Of a stretch of 64,000 nucleotides of DNA, positions 7,550 through 17,724 are shown piece by piece. The position numbers and the translations under genes were made by a program. How positions within the stretch are numbered: the first letter of the stretch is position 1; each line of letters begins with the position of its first letter. Origin of the DNA: Bacillota bacterium (GTDB lineage Bacteria > Bacillota > Clostridia > Peptostreptococcales > Anaerovoracaceae); contig JAFUCA010000001.1 in assembly GCA_017459895.1 (NCBI GenBank), positions 31,619 to 95,618 on the forward strand. Direction: 5' to 3'. Under the pieces are notes generated by a model. It saw only the letters and a list, made by a program, of their open reading frames with translations. It searched no databases and had not been told where the DNA came from.

Positions 7550-10416
7550 ATGACGATCACGAAAAAGTGGCTGAGCAGGATCTTCCTGATACTGATGATC
7601 TCTGCAATCTGCATGGGGGGGTAGCGCTCTCTGCGGATAAAGCATATGCTGTGACTGAACAGCAGGCCGTAAGCTGGATGAACTCAGTCAAGGGGAAAGA
7701 ACTTGACTATGATGGCTATCACGGAGCGCAGTGTGTTGATCTATTTAATTACTATCTGAGAGATGTATACGGTATTAATCCATACCCTTACTGGCAGGTA
7801 GATCGTGCGTATCAGATATTTGATCGAAATGCTCCTGCCGGATGGACGAAAATTTCCGGAAATAACAATTATCGTGTCGGCGATATTGTCGTGATGAATC
7901 CCTATGTTGGGAATGGCACATGGGTTGGCTCTACGGGACATGTAGCCATCGTCTACTCTGTAAATCCGGTGAAATTGTTAGAACAGAATTATAAAGGAAG
8001 ACACGACGCCCATGTTAATCCATTTGACGGAAGACAAGCTGCTGTCCGCGGCGTATTCCGGCCGACATTCAACAACCCCCCGAAGGAAGTCCACCCTGCT
8101 GCAGCCAATTACATTATCCAGACGGCGGTCGGGTCAAGGTTTCTGGATGTGAGTTATCAGAGCAAGACCCATGGGGCCAATATCCAGATCTACGATCCCT
8201 ATGACAGTAAAGGCCAGGTTTTCCATATCAACCGCAATTCCATGAATACCGGATACGCGGTTCAGAACCTGAATTCCGGGCTCTTCATGGATACCGACGG
8301 CAACGCGGCGAGGAGCGGACCAAACGTTATTCAGTGGGACGGCAATGGCGTGAACGGGCAGCAGTGGCGGTTCTGGGATGCCGGAGGCGGATATGTCTAC
8401 ATCAGCAATCTGTACGGATACTTCCTGGACGTTGTCAACGGAGTGAATGCCAACGGAACCAACGTAAGGGTCTGGGATTATAATGGAAGCAATGCGCAGA
8501 AGTTCAAGCTGATCAAGGTCTCCGGCAATATCACAAGGCCTGAAAAGGGAAGCTATATCGCCCTGTATGCGGCAGGGAACCGCTTCCTGGATGTCAAAGG
8601 CGCCAGCAAGGACAACGGCGCGAACATTCAGATCTACAAGCCCAACGGCTCCGCGGCGCAGATCTTCTCTGTTGCGCGAAATGGGGCCAATTCGGGCTAC
8701 TATTTCCAGAATCCGAATTCCGGCAAATTCCTGGATACGAAAGGCAATAAAACAGGCCAGCAGAATGTGATCCAGTACCAGGGCAATGGGGCGTTCGGAC
8801 AGCAATGGGTCATTGAGGATGCCGGCGGCGGTCTGGTATATATTCGGAACCTGTACGGCTACTATCTGGATGTAACCGGAAACAAGAACGAAGACGGTGT
8901 TAACGTCCAGGTGTATCCCTTCAACGGCAGCAACGCCCAGAAGTGGAAACTGATCCGCGTCTCCGGTAAGGTGAAGAGTACGAATCTCGTGACATCGGGC
9001 AATGACTACGTTATCACATCCAAGATCGGAGACAAAGTGCTGACCCGTTCCGGAACGAATCTCGTTATCAGTCAGCGCAGTTCCAACGCAAATACGCAGG
9101 AGTTCACGATCAAGACCCTTTGGGATGGTTACTCGATCATCGACCGAGTATCCGGGAAGTACGCGGACTCATCGGTGGCCAAGAATACCGGCAACGCGCT
9201 GGAAGCGGGGTGGACCGGCAATAAGACCCAGAACTGGTTCATTGAAGATGCCGGAGGCGGATATGTCTACATTCGCAACCTCTGGGGATACTATCTGGAT
9301 GTAGCCAACGGCGTCAACGCCAATGGAACCAACGTCAATGTCTGGAAGTTCAACGGAAACGACAATCAGAAATGGAAACTGCAGGCTGCAACAAGAACGT
9401 ACACCGTCAGATTCAACGCCAACGGCGGGCAGGGAAGCATGCCGGCTCAAAGTGTTACCGCGGACAGCACCGGCTCAAAGTTCCCGTCGGTTAATGCGTT
9501 CACGAGAGAGGGATATTCCTTTGCCGGCTGGAAGGTACAGAAGATCCATGGTGAGACGACCTATTGGATCGTTCCGAACGGAACCGGATGGACCTGGAAG
9601 CACGGCGCCGGGATTGATGAACGCAAGCTTTACAGTAATACCCAGCGATTCCTTTTCGGATACAACCACATCGAGCACGGCGATACCATCGTTCTCTGGG
9701 CATCCTGGACGAAGAAAGCAGATCCGCCGCAGGTCGATCCAACAAGCCCGGCCGATCCGGCGATTACCGATCCCGGACAGCCGCTGACCGAGCAGGAGGC
9801 CCAGCGGCAGATCACGTCCCGCGCTTCGGACACCGATCTTCCGGGGAGCAGGTACGGACTGCTGCAGCTGAAGGCCGCGAAGGTAACGAAGAAGACGGTC
9901 AAAGTCACTTGGAAGCAGGTACCGGGCGCGAGCCGCTACATCGTTTACGGCAACGCCTGCGGCAAGCAGAACCACATGAAAAAACTGAAGGCAACGTCCG
10001 GCAGATCCTACACGCTGAGCAAACTCAACAAGCGGAAGCTCGGCAAAGGACGGTACTACAAGTTCCTGGTGTTAGCGGTGAGCAGCAAAGGCGAGGTGAT
10101 CTCCACATCCAAGGTGGTCCACGCTGCAACCACCGGCGGCAAGCCCGGAAACGACAAGGCAGTCAAGACCAAAGCGAAGAAGGGAAAGGTCACCCTCAAA
10201 CAGGGGAAGACTTTCCGCCTGAAAGCAAAGGCTGTCCCGAAGTCAAAAAAACATAAGGTCAGAAGACACCGCACGGTGAGCTTTGAGTCGTCCGATCCGT
10301 CCATTGCCACAGTCACATCCAAAGGTGTGATCAAGGCAGGAAAGGCAGGCAAGTGCTATGTATACGCGTACGCGCAGAACGGAGTCGCAGCGCGGATCAG
10401 CGTAACCGTGCGATAG
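7550..10416 (+). CDS. Secreted CHAP-domain protein with ricin-like, InlB-repeat and Ig-like modules; signal peptide out of frame
   Basis: The ribosome site GGAGGAGAAGGA and ATG at 7550 open a 24-residue hydrophobic signal peptide that runs into TAG at 7622 just after a G7 tract (7615-7621). One added G would join it exactly to the long frame that continues from 7621 to 10416. That frame encodes a CHAP amidase/peptidase (Cys in AQCVDLF, His in TGHVAIV), about four ricin-type beta-trefoil segments with YGYYLDV-like motifs, an InlB/Listeria-Bacteroides repeat (FNANGGQGSMP), a fibronectin III-like domain and a C-terminal BIG2-like domain. Expected role: secreted wall hydrolase or surface protein with carbohydrate-binding modules. 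The break is phase variation, a sequencing error or a pseudogene. Confidence 0.75.
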
Positions 10417-10437
10417 AAGACAGAAGGAGGAGTGACA

Positions 10438-11034
10438 ATGAGAAGACGAGCGATTCTGATACTGACAGCGGTGATCGTGGCAGCCGCCTTCATGCCAGCT
10501 ACAGCCTTTGCGAAAACAAAGACGTCGACCGTTTACAGTCAGGTAGTGAAGAAAGGCAAATACGTTTACTGCGCCAGCTACGCGGGCCTCTACCGGGTGA
10601 ACGTAAAAACAAATAAGGTTAAAAAGCTGAGCAGCGACGATGCCGGACGGATGAAGCTGAGCGGTAAGTATATTTATTACATTTCCTATACCAGCGGAAC
10701 GCTGACGAATCTTTGCCGCGTGAAAAAGACAGGCGGCGGGCACAGGCAGCTGGCAGTGAACGTAGACAAATACAAGATCGAGAAGAAGAAGATCTACTGC
10801 AACGATCACCATTACTATGAGGGCAAAGAAACCTGGCGGGTCATGAAGCTGAACGGCAAGAACAAGAAGAAATCCAAGGTGAAAGTCCGCATGAATGTGA
10901 AAATGACCAATGCGGGAAAATACAGCGTCGTCAACAAATTCATGGATGACTATGATGCTGATTACAACGTCCTGTGTTACCTGAAGAAGCCGAACGGCAA
11001 GACAGTGTATCTCGGCAAGACCTACATGCCGTAA
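10438..11034 (+). CDS. Secreted DUF5050-like beta-propeller fragment protein
   Basis: 198 aa with an N-terminal signal peptide ending near ATAFA. The body has repeated short blades such as YVYCASYAGLYRVN, YIYYISY and IYCNDHHYY, typical of DUF5050/low-density-lipoprotein-receptor-like propeller repeats, and is Lys/Tyr-rich. ATG at 10438 sits 8 nt after AAGGAGG; a GTG two codons earlier is less likely. It begins 22 bp after the CHAP gene, so the two probably share a transcript. Function unknown, most likely at the cell surface. Confidence 0.65.
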   Translation: MRRRAILILTAVIVAAAFMPATAFAKTKTSTVYSQVVKKGKYVYCASYAGLYRVNVKTNKVKKLSSDDAGRMKLSGKYIYYISYTSGTLTNLCRVKKTGGGHRQLAVNVDKYKIEKKKIYCNDHHYYEGKETWRVMKLNGKNKKKSKVKVRMNVKMTNAGKYSVVNKFMDDYDADYNVLCYLKKPNGKTVYLGKTYMP

Positions 11035-11038
11035 ATTA

Positions 11039-11065
11039 TTAGCACTCTCATCGAGTGAGTGCCAA
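11039..11065. promoter_or_regulatory. CIRCE element (HrcA operator)
   Basis: TTAGCACTC-N9-GAGTGCCAA matches the CIRCE consensus TTAGCACTC-N9-GAGTGCTAA at all but one base. It lies 7 bp upstream of the -35 box of clpB. Confidence 0.9.
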
Positions 11066-11072
11066 AAAACTA

Positions 11073-11101
11073 TTGACAACCCCCTTTAGCAGTCGTACAA
11101 T
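11073..11101 (+). promoter_or_regulatory. σA promoter of clpB
   Basis: TTGACA (11073-11078), 17-bp spacer, TACAAT (11096-11101), then a 43-bp leader to the ATG. Confidence 0.85.
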
Positions 11102-11144
11102 GAGAGTGCCAGAACGGCACACGACCGTAAAGGGGGTAATTTTA

Positions 11145-13751
11145 ATGAACATCGAGAAATACACACAGAATGCACAGAGCGCAATTATCGATTGCCAGAA
11201 TATAGCCGTGGAGGAAGGTCATCAGCAGATCGACGGAGAGCATCTGCACCTGGCCCTGCTCATGCAGAAGGACGGGCTGATCCCGAAGCTGCTCCAGTTT
11301 TTGAACGTGGATACCGGAGCGATGATCGGAGCGCTGCAGGGGGAGATCGACAAGCTCCCGAAGGTCAGCGGCGGAACCGACTCCATGTACACCACACGGC
11401 GGCTGCAGCAGATTTTGCTCGCAGCGGAGAAGAAGGCGGACCAGCTCAAGGACGAATACGTCAGCGTCGAGCACCTGTACCTGGCGCTTTTGGATGAGCG
11501 GAACACGCCGTCGGCCCAGATTCTGAAGCGAAACGGCGTGGATAAGGACCGGTTCCTTCAGGCGTTGAACCAGGTCCGGGGAAACCAGCGGGTCACCAGC
11601 CAGAATCCGGAGGAGAATTACGATGCTCTGAATAAGTACGGGCGCGATCTGGTGGAAATGGCCAGAGACGGCAAGCTGGATCCGGTCATCGGCAGAGATG
11701 CGGAGATCCGTCATACCATCCAGATACTCAGCCGGCGGACCAAGAACAATCCGGTGCTGATCGGCGAGCCGGGCGTCGGCAAGACCGCCGTCGTCGAAGG
11801 GCTGGCCCAGCGGATCCTCAACGGTGATGTGCCCGAGGGGCTGAAGGACAAGACCATTTTCGCGCTGGATATGGGCGCGCTGATCGCCGGAGCCAAATTC
11901 CGGGGCGAGTTCGAGGAGCGTCTGAAGGCGGTCCTGAATGAGATCGAGAAATCCGATGGCAGGATCCTCCTGTTCATCGACGAACTGCATAACATCGTCG
12001 GCGCCGGCAAGTCCGAAGGAGCCATGGACGCGGGCAACCTGCTCAAGCCGAAACTGGCCCGGGGCGAGCTCCACTGCATCGGCGCCACCACTTTGGATGA
12101 GTACCGCAAGTACATCGAGAAAGACGCCGCCCTGGAGCGCCGGTTCCAGAAGGTCATGGTGGATCAGCCCACGGTGGAGGACACCATTTCCATCCTGCGG
12201 GGACTGAAGGAGCGCTTCGAGATCCACCACGGCGTGCGGATCACCGACAGCGCGCTGATCGCCTGCGCGACGCTCTCGGACCGCTACATCAGCGACCGGT
12301 TCCTGCCGGACAAGGCCATCGACCTGATGGACGAGGCCGCGTCGAAGATCCGTACTGAGATCGACAGCATGCCGGAGGAGCTGGACCAGATCTCCCGGAA
12401 GATCATGCAGCTGGAGATCGAGAAGCAGGCGCTTCTGAAGGAGACCGACAAGGCTTCCGCCCAAAGGCTGGAGAATCTGGAGGAGGAGCTGGCGCAGCTG
12501 AAGGACGAGAGCAACGCCATGCGCGCCCAGTGGGAGAGCGAGAAGAAGGCCATCTCCGAGGTCAAGGTCATCAAGCAGGAGATCGAGGATGTGAAGCACA
12601 GGATCGAGGAGGCCGAGCGAAGCTACGATCTGGAAAAGCTGGCGGAGCTGAAGTACGGCACGCTGCCGGCGCTGGAGAAGCGCCTGGAGGTGGAAAAGAG
12701 CAAGGCGGACAAGGCCGAGGAGGCCCGCCTTTTGAAGGAGGAGGTCACCGAGGAAGAGATCGCGGAGGTCATTTCCGGCTGGACCGGGATCCCGGTGAGC
12801 AAGCTGGTGGAGACCGAGCGGGATAAGCTGCTGAAGCTGCCCCAGATTTTGCATGAGCGGGTTATCGGTCAGGACGAAGGCGTGCAGGTGGTAGCGGAGT
12901 CGGTGCTTCGCGCCCGGGCGGGACTGAAGGATGAGAAGAAGCCGATCGGATCCTTCATTTTCCTGGGACCGACGGGTGTCGGCAAGACCGAGCTGGCCAA
13001 GGCGCTGTCGGAAGCGCTGTTCGATTCGGAGCGGAACATGGTCCGGATCGATATGTCCGAGTACATGGAGAAGCACTCCGTGTCGCGGCTGGTGGGAGCG
13101 CCTCCGGGGTACGTGGGGTACGATGAGGGCGGACAGCTGACGGAGGCCGTCCGGCGCAAGCCCTACAGCGTGCTGCTGTTCGATGAGATCGAGAAAGCCC
13201 ACCCGGATGTGTTTAACATTTTGCTCCAGCTTTTGGATGACGGGCGGCTGACGGACAACCAGGGGCGGACCGTCGACTTCAAAAACACCATCGTCATCAT
13301 GACGTCCAACATCGGTTCGAATTACCTGATCGAGGGGATTCGCGAGGACGGCACGGTGGATCCGGAGGTGAAGCAGCGGGTCGAGGGCGAGATGAAGCGG
13401 CACTTCCGTCCGGAGTTCCTGAACCGGATCGATGACATCGTCGTGTTCTCGCCGTTGACCGAGGAACAGATCGTGAAGATCATTGAGCTGTCCATGAAGG
13501 ACATCGAGCGGCGTCTGGCGGAGCGGGGCATCACCCTGGAGCTGACCGACGAGGCGAAGAAGTTCATCGCGGATGAATCCTACGACGCCCAGTACGGCGC
13601 CCGCCCGGTGAAGCGGCACCTGCAGCGCAGCGTCGAAACCGAGCTCGCCGGCGAGATCATCCGCGGCACCATTATGGACGAGGACCACGTGGTGATCGAC
13701 ACCGACGGCGAGAAGCTGACGTTTACTGCGCAGGGCGTGCCACGCCTGTAA
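11145..13751 (+). CDS. clpB: ATP-dependent disaggregase ClpB
   Basis: 868 aa Hsp100 chaperone that, with DnaK, threads and refolds aggregated proteins in the cytosol. The Clp N-domain (about 1-145) is followed by AAA+ domain 1 with Walker [10 protein letters not shown], a long coiled-coil middle domain (about 395-525, Glu/Lys-rich) that separates ClpB from ClpA/C, AAA+ domain 2 with Walker [10 protein letters not shown] and the sensor region [10 protein letters not shown]. The ATG at 11145 follows AAAGGGGG; upstream in-frame codons run into the promoter. CIRCE upstream implies heat-inducible HrcA repression. Confidence 0.96.
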   Translation: MNIEKYTQNAQSAIIDCQNIAVEEGHQQIDGEHLHLALLMQKDGLIPKLLQFLNVDTGAMIGALQGEIDKLPKVSGGTDSMYTTRRLQQILLAAEKKADQLKDEYVSVEHLYLALLDERNTPSAQILKRNGVDKDRFLQALNQVRGNQRVTSQNPEENYDALNKYGRDLVEMARDGKLDPVIGRDAEIRHTIQILSRRTKNNPVLIGEPGVGKTAVVEGLAQRILNGDVPEGLKDKTIFALDMGALIAGAKFRGEFEERLKAVLNEIEKSDGRILLFIDELHNIVGAGKSEGAMDAGNLLKPKLARGELHCIGATTLDEYRKYIEKDAALERRFQKVMVDQPTVEDTISILRGLKERFEIHHGVRITDSALIACATLSDRYISDRFLPDKAIDLMDEAASKIRTEIDSMPEELDQISRKIMQLEIEKQALLKETDKASAQRLENLEEELAQLKDESNAMRAQWESEKKAISEVKVIKQEIEDVKHRIEEAERSYDLEKLAELKYGTLPALEKRLEVEKSKADKAEEARLLKEEVTEEEIAEVISGWTGIPVSKLVETERDKLLKLPQILHERVIGQDEGVQVVAESVLRARAGLKDEKKPIGSFIFLGPTGVGKTELAKALSEALFDSERNMVRIDMSEYMEKHSVSRLVGAPPGYVGYDEGGQLTEAVRRKPYSVLLFDEIEKAHPDVFNILLQLLDDGRLTDNQGRTVDFKNTIVIMTSNIGSNYLIEGIREDGTVDPEVKQRVEGEMKRHFRPEFLNRIDDIVVFSPLTEEQIVKIIELSMKDIERRLAERGITLELTDEAKKFIADESYDAQYGARPVKRHLQRSVETELAGEIIRGTIMDEDHVVIDTDGEKLTFTAQGVPRL

Positions 13752-13826
13752 AGACGTGGAGTCAAGTTAACCAGGCAGGTAATGTAGCGGCGTGGGGCCG
13801 CAACTGAAAATAACAAAACAATACAG

Positions 13827-13865
13827 ACCGTTTTCCTGTGCCTAAGTGCGGGGAGGCGGTTTTTT
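13827..13865 (+). terminator. Rho-independent terminator after clpB
   Basis: ACCGTTTTCC and GGGAGGCGGT arms form an imperfect stem, followed by a run of T residues. Confidence 0.75.
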
Positions 13866-13866
13866 A

Positions 13867-13911
13867 TTGACAGGAAAACAAGCCAATGATATAATGCCAC
13901 TAAAATTAGTT
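13867..13911 (+). promoter_or_regulatory. Promoter and likely operator of hicAB
   Basis: TTGACA (13867-13872), 17-bp spacer and TATAAT (13890-13895) form a consensus promoter. A 12-bp dyad ACTAAAATTAGT at 13900-13911 lies at the expected start site and is a plausible HicB autoregulation site. Confidence 0.75.
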
Positions 13912-13927
13912 ACAACATGAGAGGGCC

Positions 13928-14188
13928 ATGACAAGAAAAGAAAAACGAATCCATAAATTGTTAAACAGAGAATGCGAGATCACATTTTCCGAAGTGCAGG
14001 TTTTGCTCGAAGATTTTGGGTATGAACTGCAGAATAAAGGGAAGACCTCGGGATCACGGGTCATATTTCGGAGATCCGTAGATGGCGCGAAAATATTGCT
14101 TCATAGACCTCACCCGGAGGACATCCTAAAGCCATATGCCCGAAGACAATTGATTGAAGTTTTAAAACAAAGAGGAGACATCCAATGA
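13928..14188 (+). CDS. hicA: HicA-family toxin
   Basis: 86 aa, the usual size of HicA mRNA interferases, small dsRBD-fold ribonucleases that cut mRNA until bound by HicB. Expected features are the FGYEL...GKTSGSRVIFR strand region and the conserved HRPHP...LK segment followed by a C-terminal helix. The catalytic His of the classic GSH motif appears replaced here (GSR), as in some family members. Its stop overlaps the start of hicB by 4 bp (ATGA), standard for coupled toxin-antitoxin pairs. Confidence 0.85.
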   Translation: MTRKEKRIHKLLNRECEITFSEVQVLLEDFGYELQNKGKTSGSRVIFRRSVDGAKILLHRPHPEDILKPYARRQLIEVLKQRGDIQ

Positions 14189-14559
14189 GTAACATTTTGA
14201 CATACAGGGGATACAGCACAGAAGTCAAGTACGACAGCGAGAGCAACGTATTGTACGGGAAGATTGAGGGGATAAAGGATCTTGTGAATTTTGAATGCGC
14301 TGCACTGAGTGACGTTGTCCTGGAATTCCACAGTGCGGTAGATGATTATCTTACCGTGTGTCAGGAGAACGGAGAGGAACCAGAAAAGCCATTTAAGGGT
14401 AAGTTCAATGTCCGCATCGACCCGGACCTCCACAGAAGGCTTTGGTATTTGGCAATGCTCAATGGCGCGTCGTTGAATCATGCAGTTGAATCTGCGATTA
14501 GAGAGTATCTGGAGACACACGCGGAATCCCAGATCAAGTCAGTGTCTGCAGGGAAGTGA
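14185..14559 (+). CDS. hicB: HicB-family antitoxin
   Basis: 124 aa. The N-terminal partial RNase-H-like HicB domain (YRGYSTEVKYDSESNVLYGKI) neutralises HicA, and the C-terminal ribbon-helix-helix (KFNVRIDPDLHRRLWYLAML...SLNHAVESAI) binds the operator. The Memo-AMMECR1 gene begins only 10 bp after its stop, so the pair may be co-transcribed with it. Confidence 0.88.
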   Translation: MSNILTYRGYSTEVKYDSESNVLYGKIEGIKDLVNFECAALSDVVLEFHSAVDDYLTVCQENGEEPEKPFKGKFNVRIDPDLHRRLWYLAMLNGASLNHAVESAIREYLETHAESQIKSVSAGK

Positions 14560-14569
14560 GGTGAACACA

Positions 14570-15988
14570 ATGCCAGTTTTGGGAGCGTTTATGGTCCCCC
14601 ATCCGCCGATGATCGTGCCGGCGGTCGGTCGGGGAGGCGAGGAGCAGATCCGCGAGACGACCGCGGCCTATGAGCAGGTGGCGGAGGAGATCGCGAAGCT
14701 GCAGCCGGAAACGATCATCCTTACCAGTCCTCATTCCATTATGTATGCGGACTATTTTCACATTTCGCCGGGCCGGGCGGCGCAGGGCTCCTTCGCGCAG
14801 TTCGGTGCGCCGCAGGTCCGCTTCGATGAAAGCTATGACGAAGAGCTGGTGCGTGCGGTCTGCGATCTGGCGGACCGGAACGGCTTCCCGGCGGGGACGC
14901 TGGGGGAGCGGGATCCGCAGCTGGATCACGGGACCATGGTGCCGCTGTGGTTCATCCGGCAGAAGTGGCAGGATTTCCGGCTGGTTCGGATCGGCCTTTC
15001 CGGCCTGCCGCTGAGCGACCACTACCGGCTGGGCCAGCTTTTGCGAAAGGCAGTTCACGATACCGGGCGGCGGGCAGTGATCATTGCCAGCGGAGATCTG
15101 TCCCATAAACTGCAGGAATACGGGCCTTACGGATTCGCTGAGGAGGGGCCGCAGTACGATGCGCGGATCATGGATGTGTGCGGCCGGGCATCCTTCGGGG
15201 AGCTGCTGGAGTTCGATGAGGCGTTCTGCGAGAAGGCGGCGGAGTGCGGCCATCGGTCCTTCGTCATCATGGCCGGGGCGTTCGACGGGCAGAAGGTCGC
15301 CGCCCAAAGGCTGGCGCACCAGGATGTAACCGGCGTTGGTTATGGGATCTGTACGTTCTATCCCGGGCCGGCGGATGACTCGCGCCGGTTTCTGGATCAG
15401 TACATGGAGAAGGCGCAGCAGGCGTACGCGCAGCGGGGGGCGGCTGAGGATCCTTACGTGCAGCTGGCGCGGCAGGCGCTGGAGAGCTATGTCCTGCGGC
15501 GGGAAGTGATCGCGATAGATGGCCTCGAGGCGAAGGGGGCGGACGGCCTGACAGCTCTGCCGGAAGAACTTTTGAGCACGCAGGCCGGGGCATTCGTTTC
15601 CGTTCATAAGGAAGGCGCCCTGCGGGGCTGTATCGGGACCATCGGCCCGACCAGAGCGACCCTGGCGGAGGAGATCATCGGCAATGCCATCAGCGCAGCC
15701 ACCCGGGATCCGCGGTTCTCGCCCATCCGCCCGGAGGAGCTTCCGATGCTGGAAATCAGCGTCGATGTGCTGGGTAAACCGGAGGATATTCCATCGGAGG
15801 AGCATCTGGATGTGAAGCGGTACGGCGTGATCGTTACAAACGGCGGGCGGCGGGGGCTGCTGCTCCCGGATCTGGACGGCGTGGACACGGTTCGCCAGCA
15901 GGTGGAGATCGCGAGACAGAAAGCCGGCATTCAGCCCGGCGAACCGGTGCAGCTGCAGCGGTTCGAAGTCATCCGGCATACGATCTGA
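14570..15988 (+). CDS. amrBA: AmmeMemoRadiSam system proteins B and A fused (Memo-AMMECR1)
   Basis: 472 aa. Residues 1-275 are the Memo domain (protein B), related to class III extradiol dioxygenases; metal-site His residues are seen in PHPPM, SPHS and SGDLSHK. Residues about 290-472 are an AMMECR1 domain (protein A) with the signature LRGCIGT. Many bacteria encode these separately; here they are one chain, with the radical-SAM partner just downstream. The biochemical function is not established. ATG at 14570 follows GTGAGGTG. Confidence 0.9.
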   Translation: MPVLGAFMVPHPPMIVPAVGRGGEEQIRETTAAYEQVAEEIAKLQPETIILTSPHSIMYADYFHISPGRAAQGSFAQFGAPQVRFDESYDEELVRAVCDLADRNGFPAGTLGERDPQLDHGTMVPLWFIRQKWQDFRLVRIGLSGLPLSDHYRLGQLLRKAVHDTGRRAVIIASGDLSHKLQEYGPYGFAEEGPQYDARIMDVCGRASFGELLEFDEAFCEKAAECGHRSFVIMAGAFDGQKVAAQRLAHQDVTGVGYGICTFYPGPADDSRRFLDQYMEKAQQAYAQRGAAEDPYVQLARQALESYVLRREVIAIDGLEAKGADGLTALPEELLSTQAGAFVSVHKEGALRGCIGTIGPTRATLAEEIIGNAISAATRDPRFSPIRPEELPMLEISVDVLGKPEDIPSEEHLDVKRYGVIVTNGGRRGLLLPDLDGVDTVRQQVEIARQKAGIQPGEPVQLQRFEVIRHTI

Positions 15989-16231
15989 ATATCCGGCATT
16001 CCTTAAAACAAGCTGATTCTGCCCGCAGAATAAGGAATCCCGGATCATTTCGGTGGGGTGCAGGAGGAGGAAGATACGCGAATTCCTTATTATCGCCCGC
16101 AGAACAGCGCTATTTAATGAATTCCATGAACCGAGCCCGATGCCGGGAACGGGAATTCCTTAAAACAATGGCTTTACAACAGGATTTTAAGGAATCCCGG
16201 TTATCGTGTACATAAGAACAAGGGGGAAGGT
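15989..16231. repeat. Hairpin-repeat island, ATTCCTTAA family (three 41-bp units)
   Basis: Units at 15998-16038, 16082-16122 and 16155-16195 are each exactly 41 bp, beginning ATTCCTTA and ending TAAGGAAT (the middle unit ends in the variant TAATGAAT). Centres differ. The same three-unit design, including the degenerate middle unit, recurs at 57009-57217. Confidence 0.85.
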
Positions 16232-17137
16232 ATGCCGACTTGTCGCGTTTGCTTCAGACATTGTGAAATCGGGGAAAAGCAGCTGGGGTTCTGCGGGGCC
16301 AGGACCTGCGCGGACGGACAGATCACCGCGGCAAACTATGGCCGGATCACGGCGCTGGCGCTGGATCCCATCGAGAAGAAACCTCTGCGCCGTTTTCACC
16401 CGGGAAGCATGATCCTGTCGGTGGGCAGCTACGGATGCAATCTGCGATGTCCGTTCTGCCAGAATAACAGCATTTCCTGGTCGGAGGAAGCCATGGATCT
16501 GGCGGTCTCGGCAGCGTCAGAGGCATCTGCCCGGCAGAACCAGACTTTGCATCGGAGTGTACAGCAGGTCACGCCGGAGGAACTGGCGCAGGCGGCGGAG
16601 CAGTGCCGGCCCCGCGGCAGCATCGGCATCGCCTTCACCTACAACGAGCCGCTGGTGGGATACGAATTCGTCCGGGACACAGCGAAGCTGGTTCATGAGC
16701 GGGGCATGAAGAATGTGCTGGTGACCAACGGAACCGCAGGGCGCGCCATTCTGGAAGAACTGCTTCCCTGGATCGACGCCATGAACATCGACCTCAAAGG
16801 CTTCACCCCGGACTGGTACCGGAGGATCGGAGGCAGCCTGCAGCAGACGCTGGACTTCATCGAACTGGCAGCAAAGCATTGCCACGTGGAACTGACCACT
16901 CTGATCATCCCCGGGGAAAACGACAGCGATGAGATGATGGAGGCTCAGGTGAACTGGATCGCGGGACTGACCGGTAAAGACGGAAGCAACATCGGCCGGC
17001 GGATCCCCCTGCACATCAGCCGGTTTTTCCCGCAGTTTCACATGACGGACCGGCCGCCCACAGACGTCCGGCGGATCTTCGAACTCGCGGACCTCGCTTC
17101 CCAAAAGCTGGAGTACGTCTATACGGGGAACTGTTGA
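16232..17137 (+). CDS. amrS: AmmeMemoRadiSam system radical SAM enzyme
   Basis: 301 aa. The radical-SAM cluster motif C-x3-C-x2-C is in YGCNLRCPFC, with an N-terminal Cys-rich lead (CRVCFRHCEIG) as in PflA-related activases of this subfamily. Further motifs are FTYNEPLVGYEF and the C-terminal LHISRFFPQF. It is the third member of the AmmeMemoRadiSam set with the fused gene upstream. AGGGGGAAGG precedes the ATG. The reaction is unknown; radical modification of a protein is suspected. Confidence 0.9.
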   Translation: MPTCRVCFRHCEIGEKQLGFCGARTCADGQITAANYGRITALALDPIEKKPLRRFHPGSMILSVGSYGCNLRCPFCQNNSISWSEEAMDLAVSAASEASARQNQTLHRSVQQVTPEELAQAAEQCRPRGSIGIAFTYNEPLVGYEFVRDTAKLVHERGMKNVLVTNGTAGRAILEELLPWIDAMNIDLKGFTPDWYRRIGGSLQQTLDFIELAAKHCHVELTTLIIPGENDSDEMMEAQVNWIAGLTGKDGSNIGRRIPLHISRFFPQFHMTDRPPTDVRRIFELADLASQKLEYVYTGNC

Positions 17138-17155
17138 GAGAGCAGCAGGCCAGAA

Positions 17156-17698
17156 TCAGCTCAGCTTCAGATCGTTGCCGCCCATGTGTTTGATCCGGCG
17201 GTAATACCAGTTGATCAGGAAGGTCAGCACATAATCGTAGAGCAGCAGCAGTAGGGTGCCGGCGGCGATCAGGGCAGCAGCCGGATAGTCCGGCAGGGAC
17301 ACGGCGCTGGCAAGGACTTCGCGGAATCCCAGCAGACCCAGACAGAGAATCAAAACAAACACAGCGCACTTGCAGGCGATCTGGCCGGCAGCTGCGCTGA
17401 TTTTTTCGATGAAGTATTTCGGGATGGCCCAGTAGCCGAAGAAAGCAATGTAGGGCAGGAGGGCCAGCTTGTTCGGGATGAGGATCAGGCCCAGAAGGCA
17501 CGCCGCCGCGAACAGCAGCGCTCCGCCGCCGATGCCGGTCTCAATGACCATGACGGCAGTAAAAAGCGACGCGATGGCAAACAGAGTCAGTTCGATTCCG
17601 GGAACGAAGGTCCCTCCGAACATGAAAACCAGGGCGAGGGCCAGGCAGATGCCGCCGAGGGCGATTTGGAATGTGCGGGTTCTGGGTTTCTGCTGCAT
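17156..17698 (-). CDS. Multi-pass membrane protein of unknown function
   Basis: 180 aa from the ATG at 17698. It has about five hydrophobic helices and a basic tail (YYRRIKHMGGNDLKLS). A longer frame reaches into the dnaJ-like gene but is not supported. It lies 26 bp downstream of the J-domain gene on the same strand, so co-transcription is likely. No recognised motif. Confidence 0.6.
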   Translation of the reverse strand: MQQKPRTRTFQIALGGICLALALVFMFGGTFVPGIELTLFAIASLFTAVMVIETGIGGGALLFAAACLLGLILIPNKLALLPYIAFFGYWAIPKYFIEKISAAAGQIACKCAVFVLILCLGLLGFREVLASAVSLPDYPAAALIAAGTLLLLLYDYVLTFLINWYYRRIKHMGGNDLKLS

Positions 17699-17724
17699 GA
17701 CAGGTCTCGGCCTCGGCCTTAGGA

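Noticed and set aside
11142-13688. 848-codon frame antisense to clpB
   Set aside because: clpB is unambiguous, and long antisense frames are common in GC-rich genes with regular codon use.
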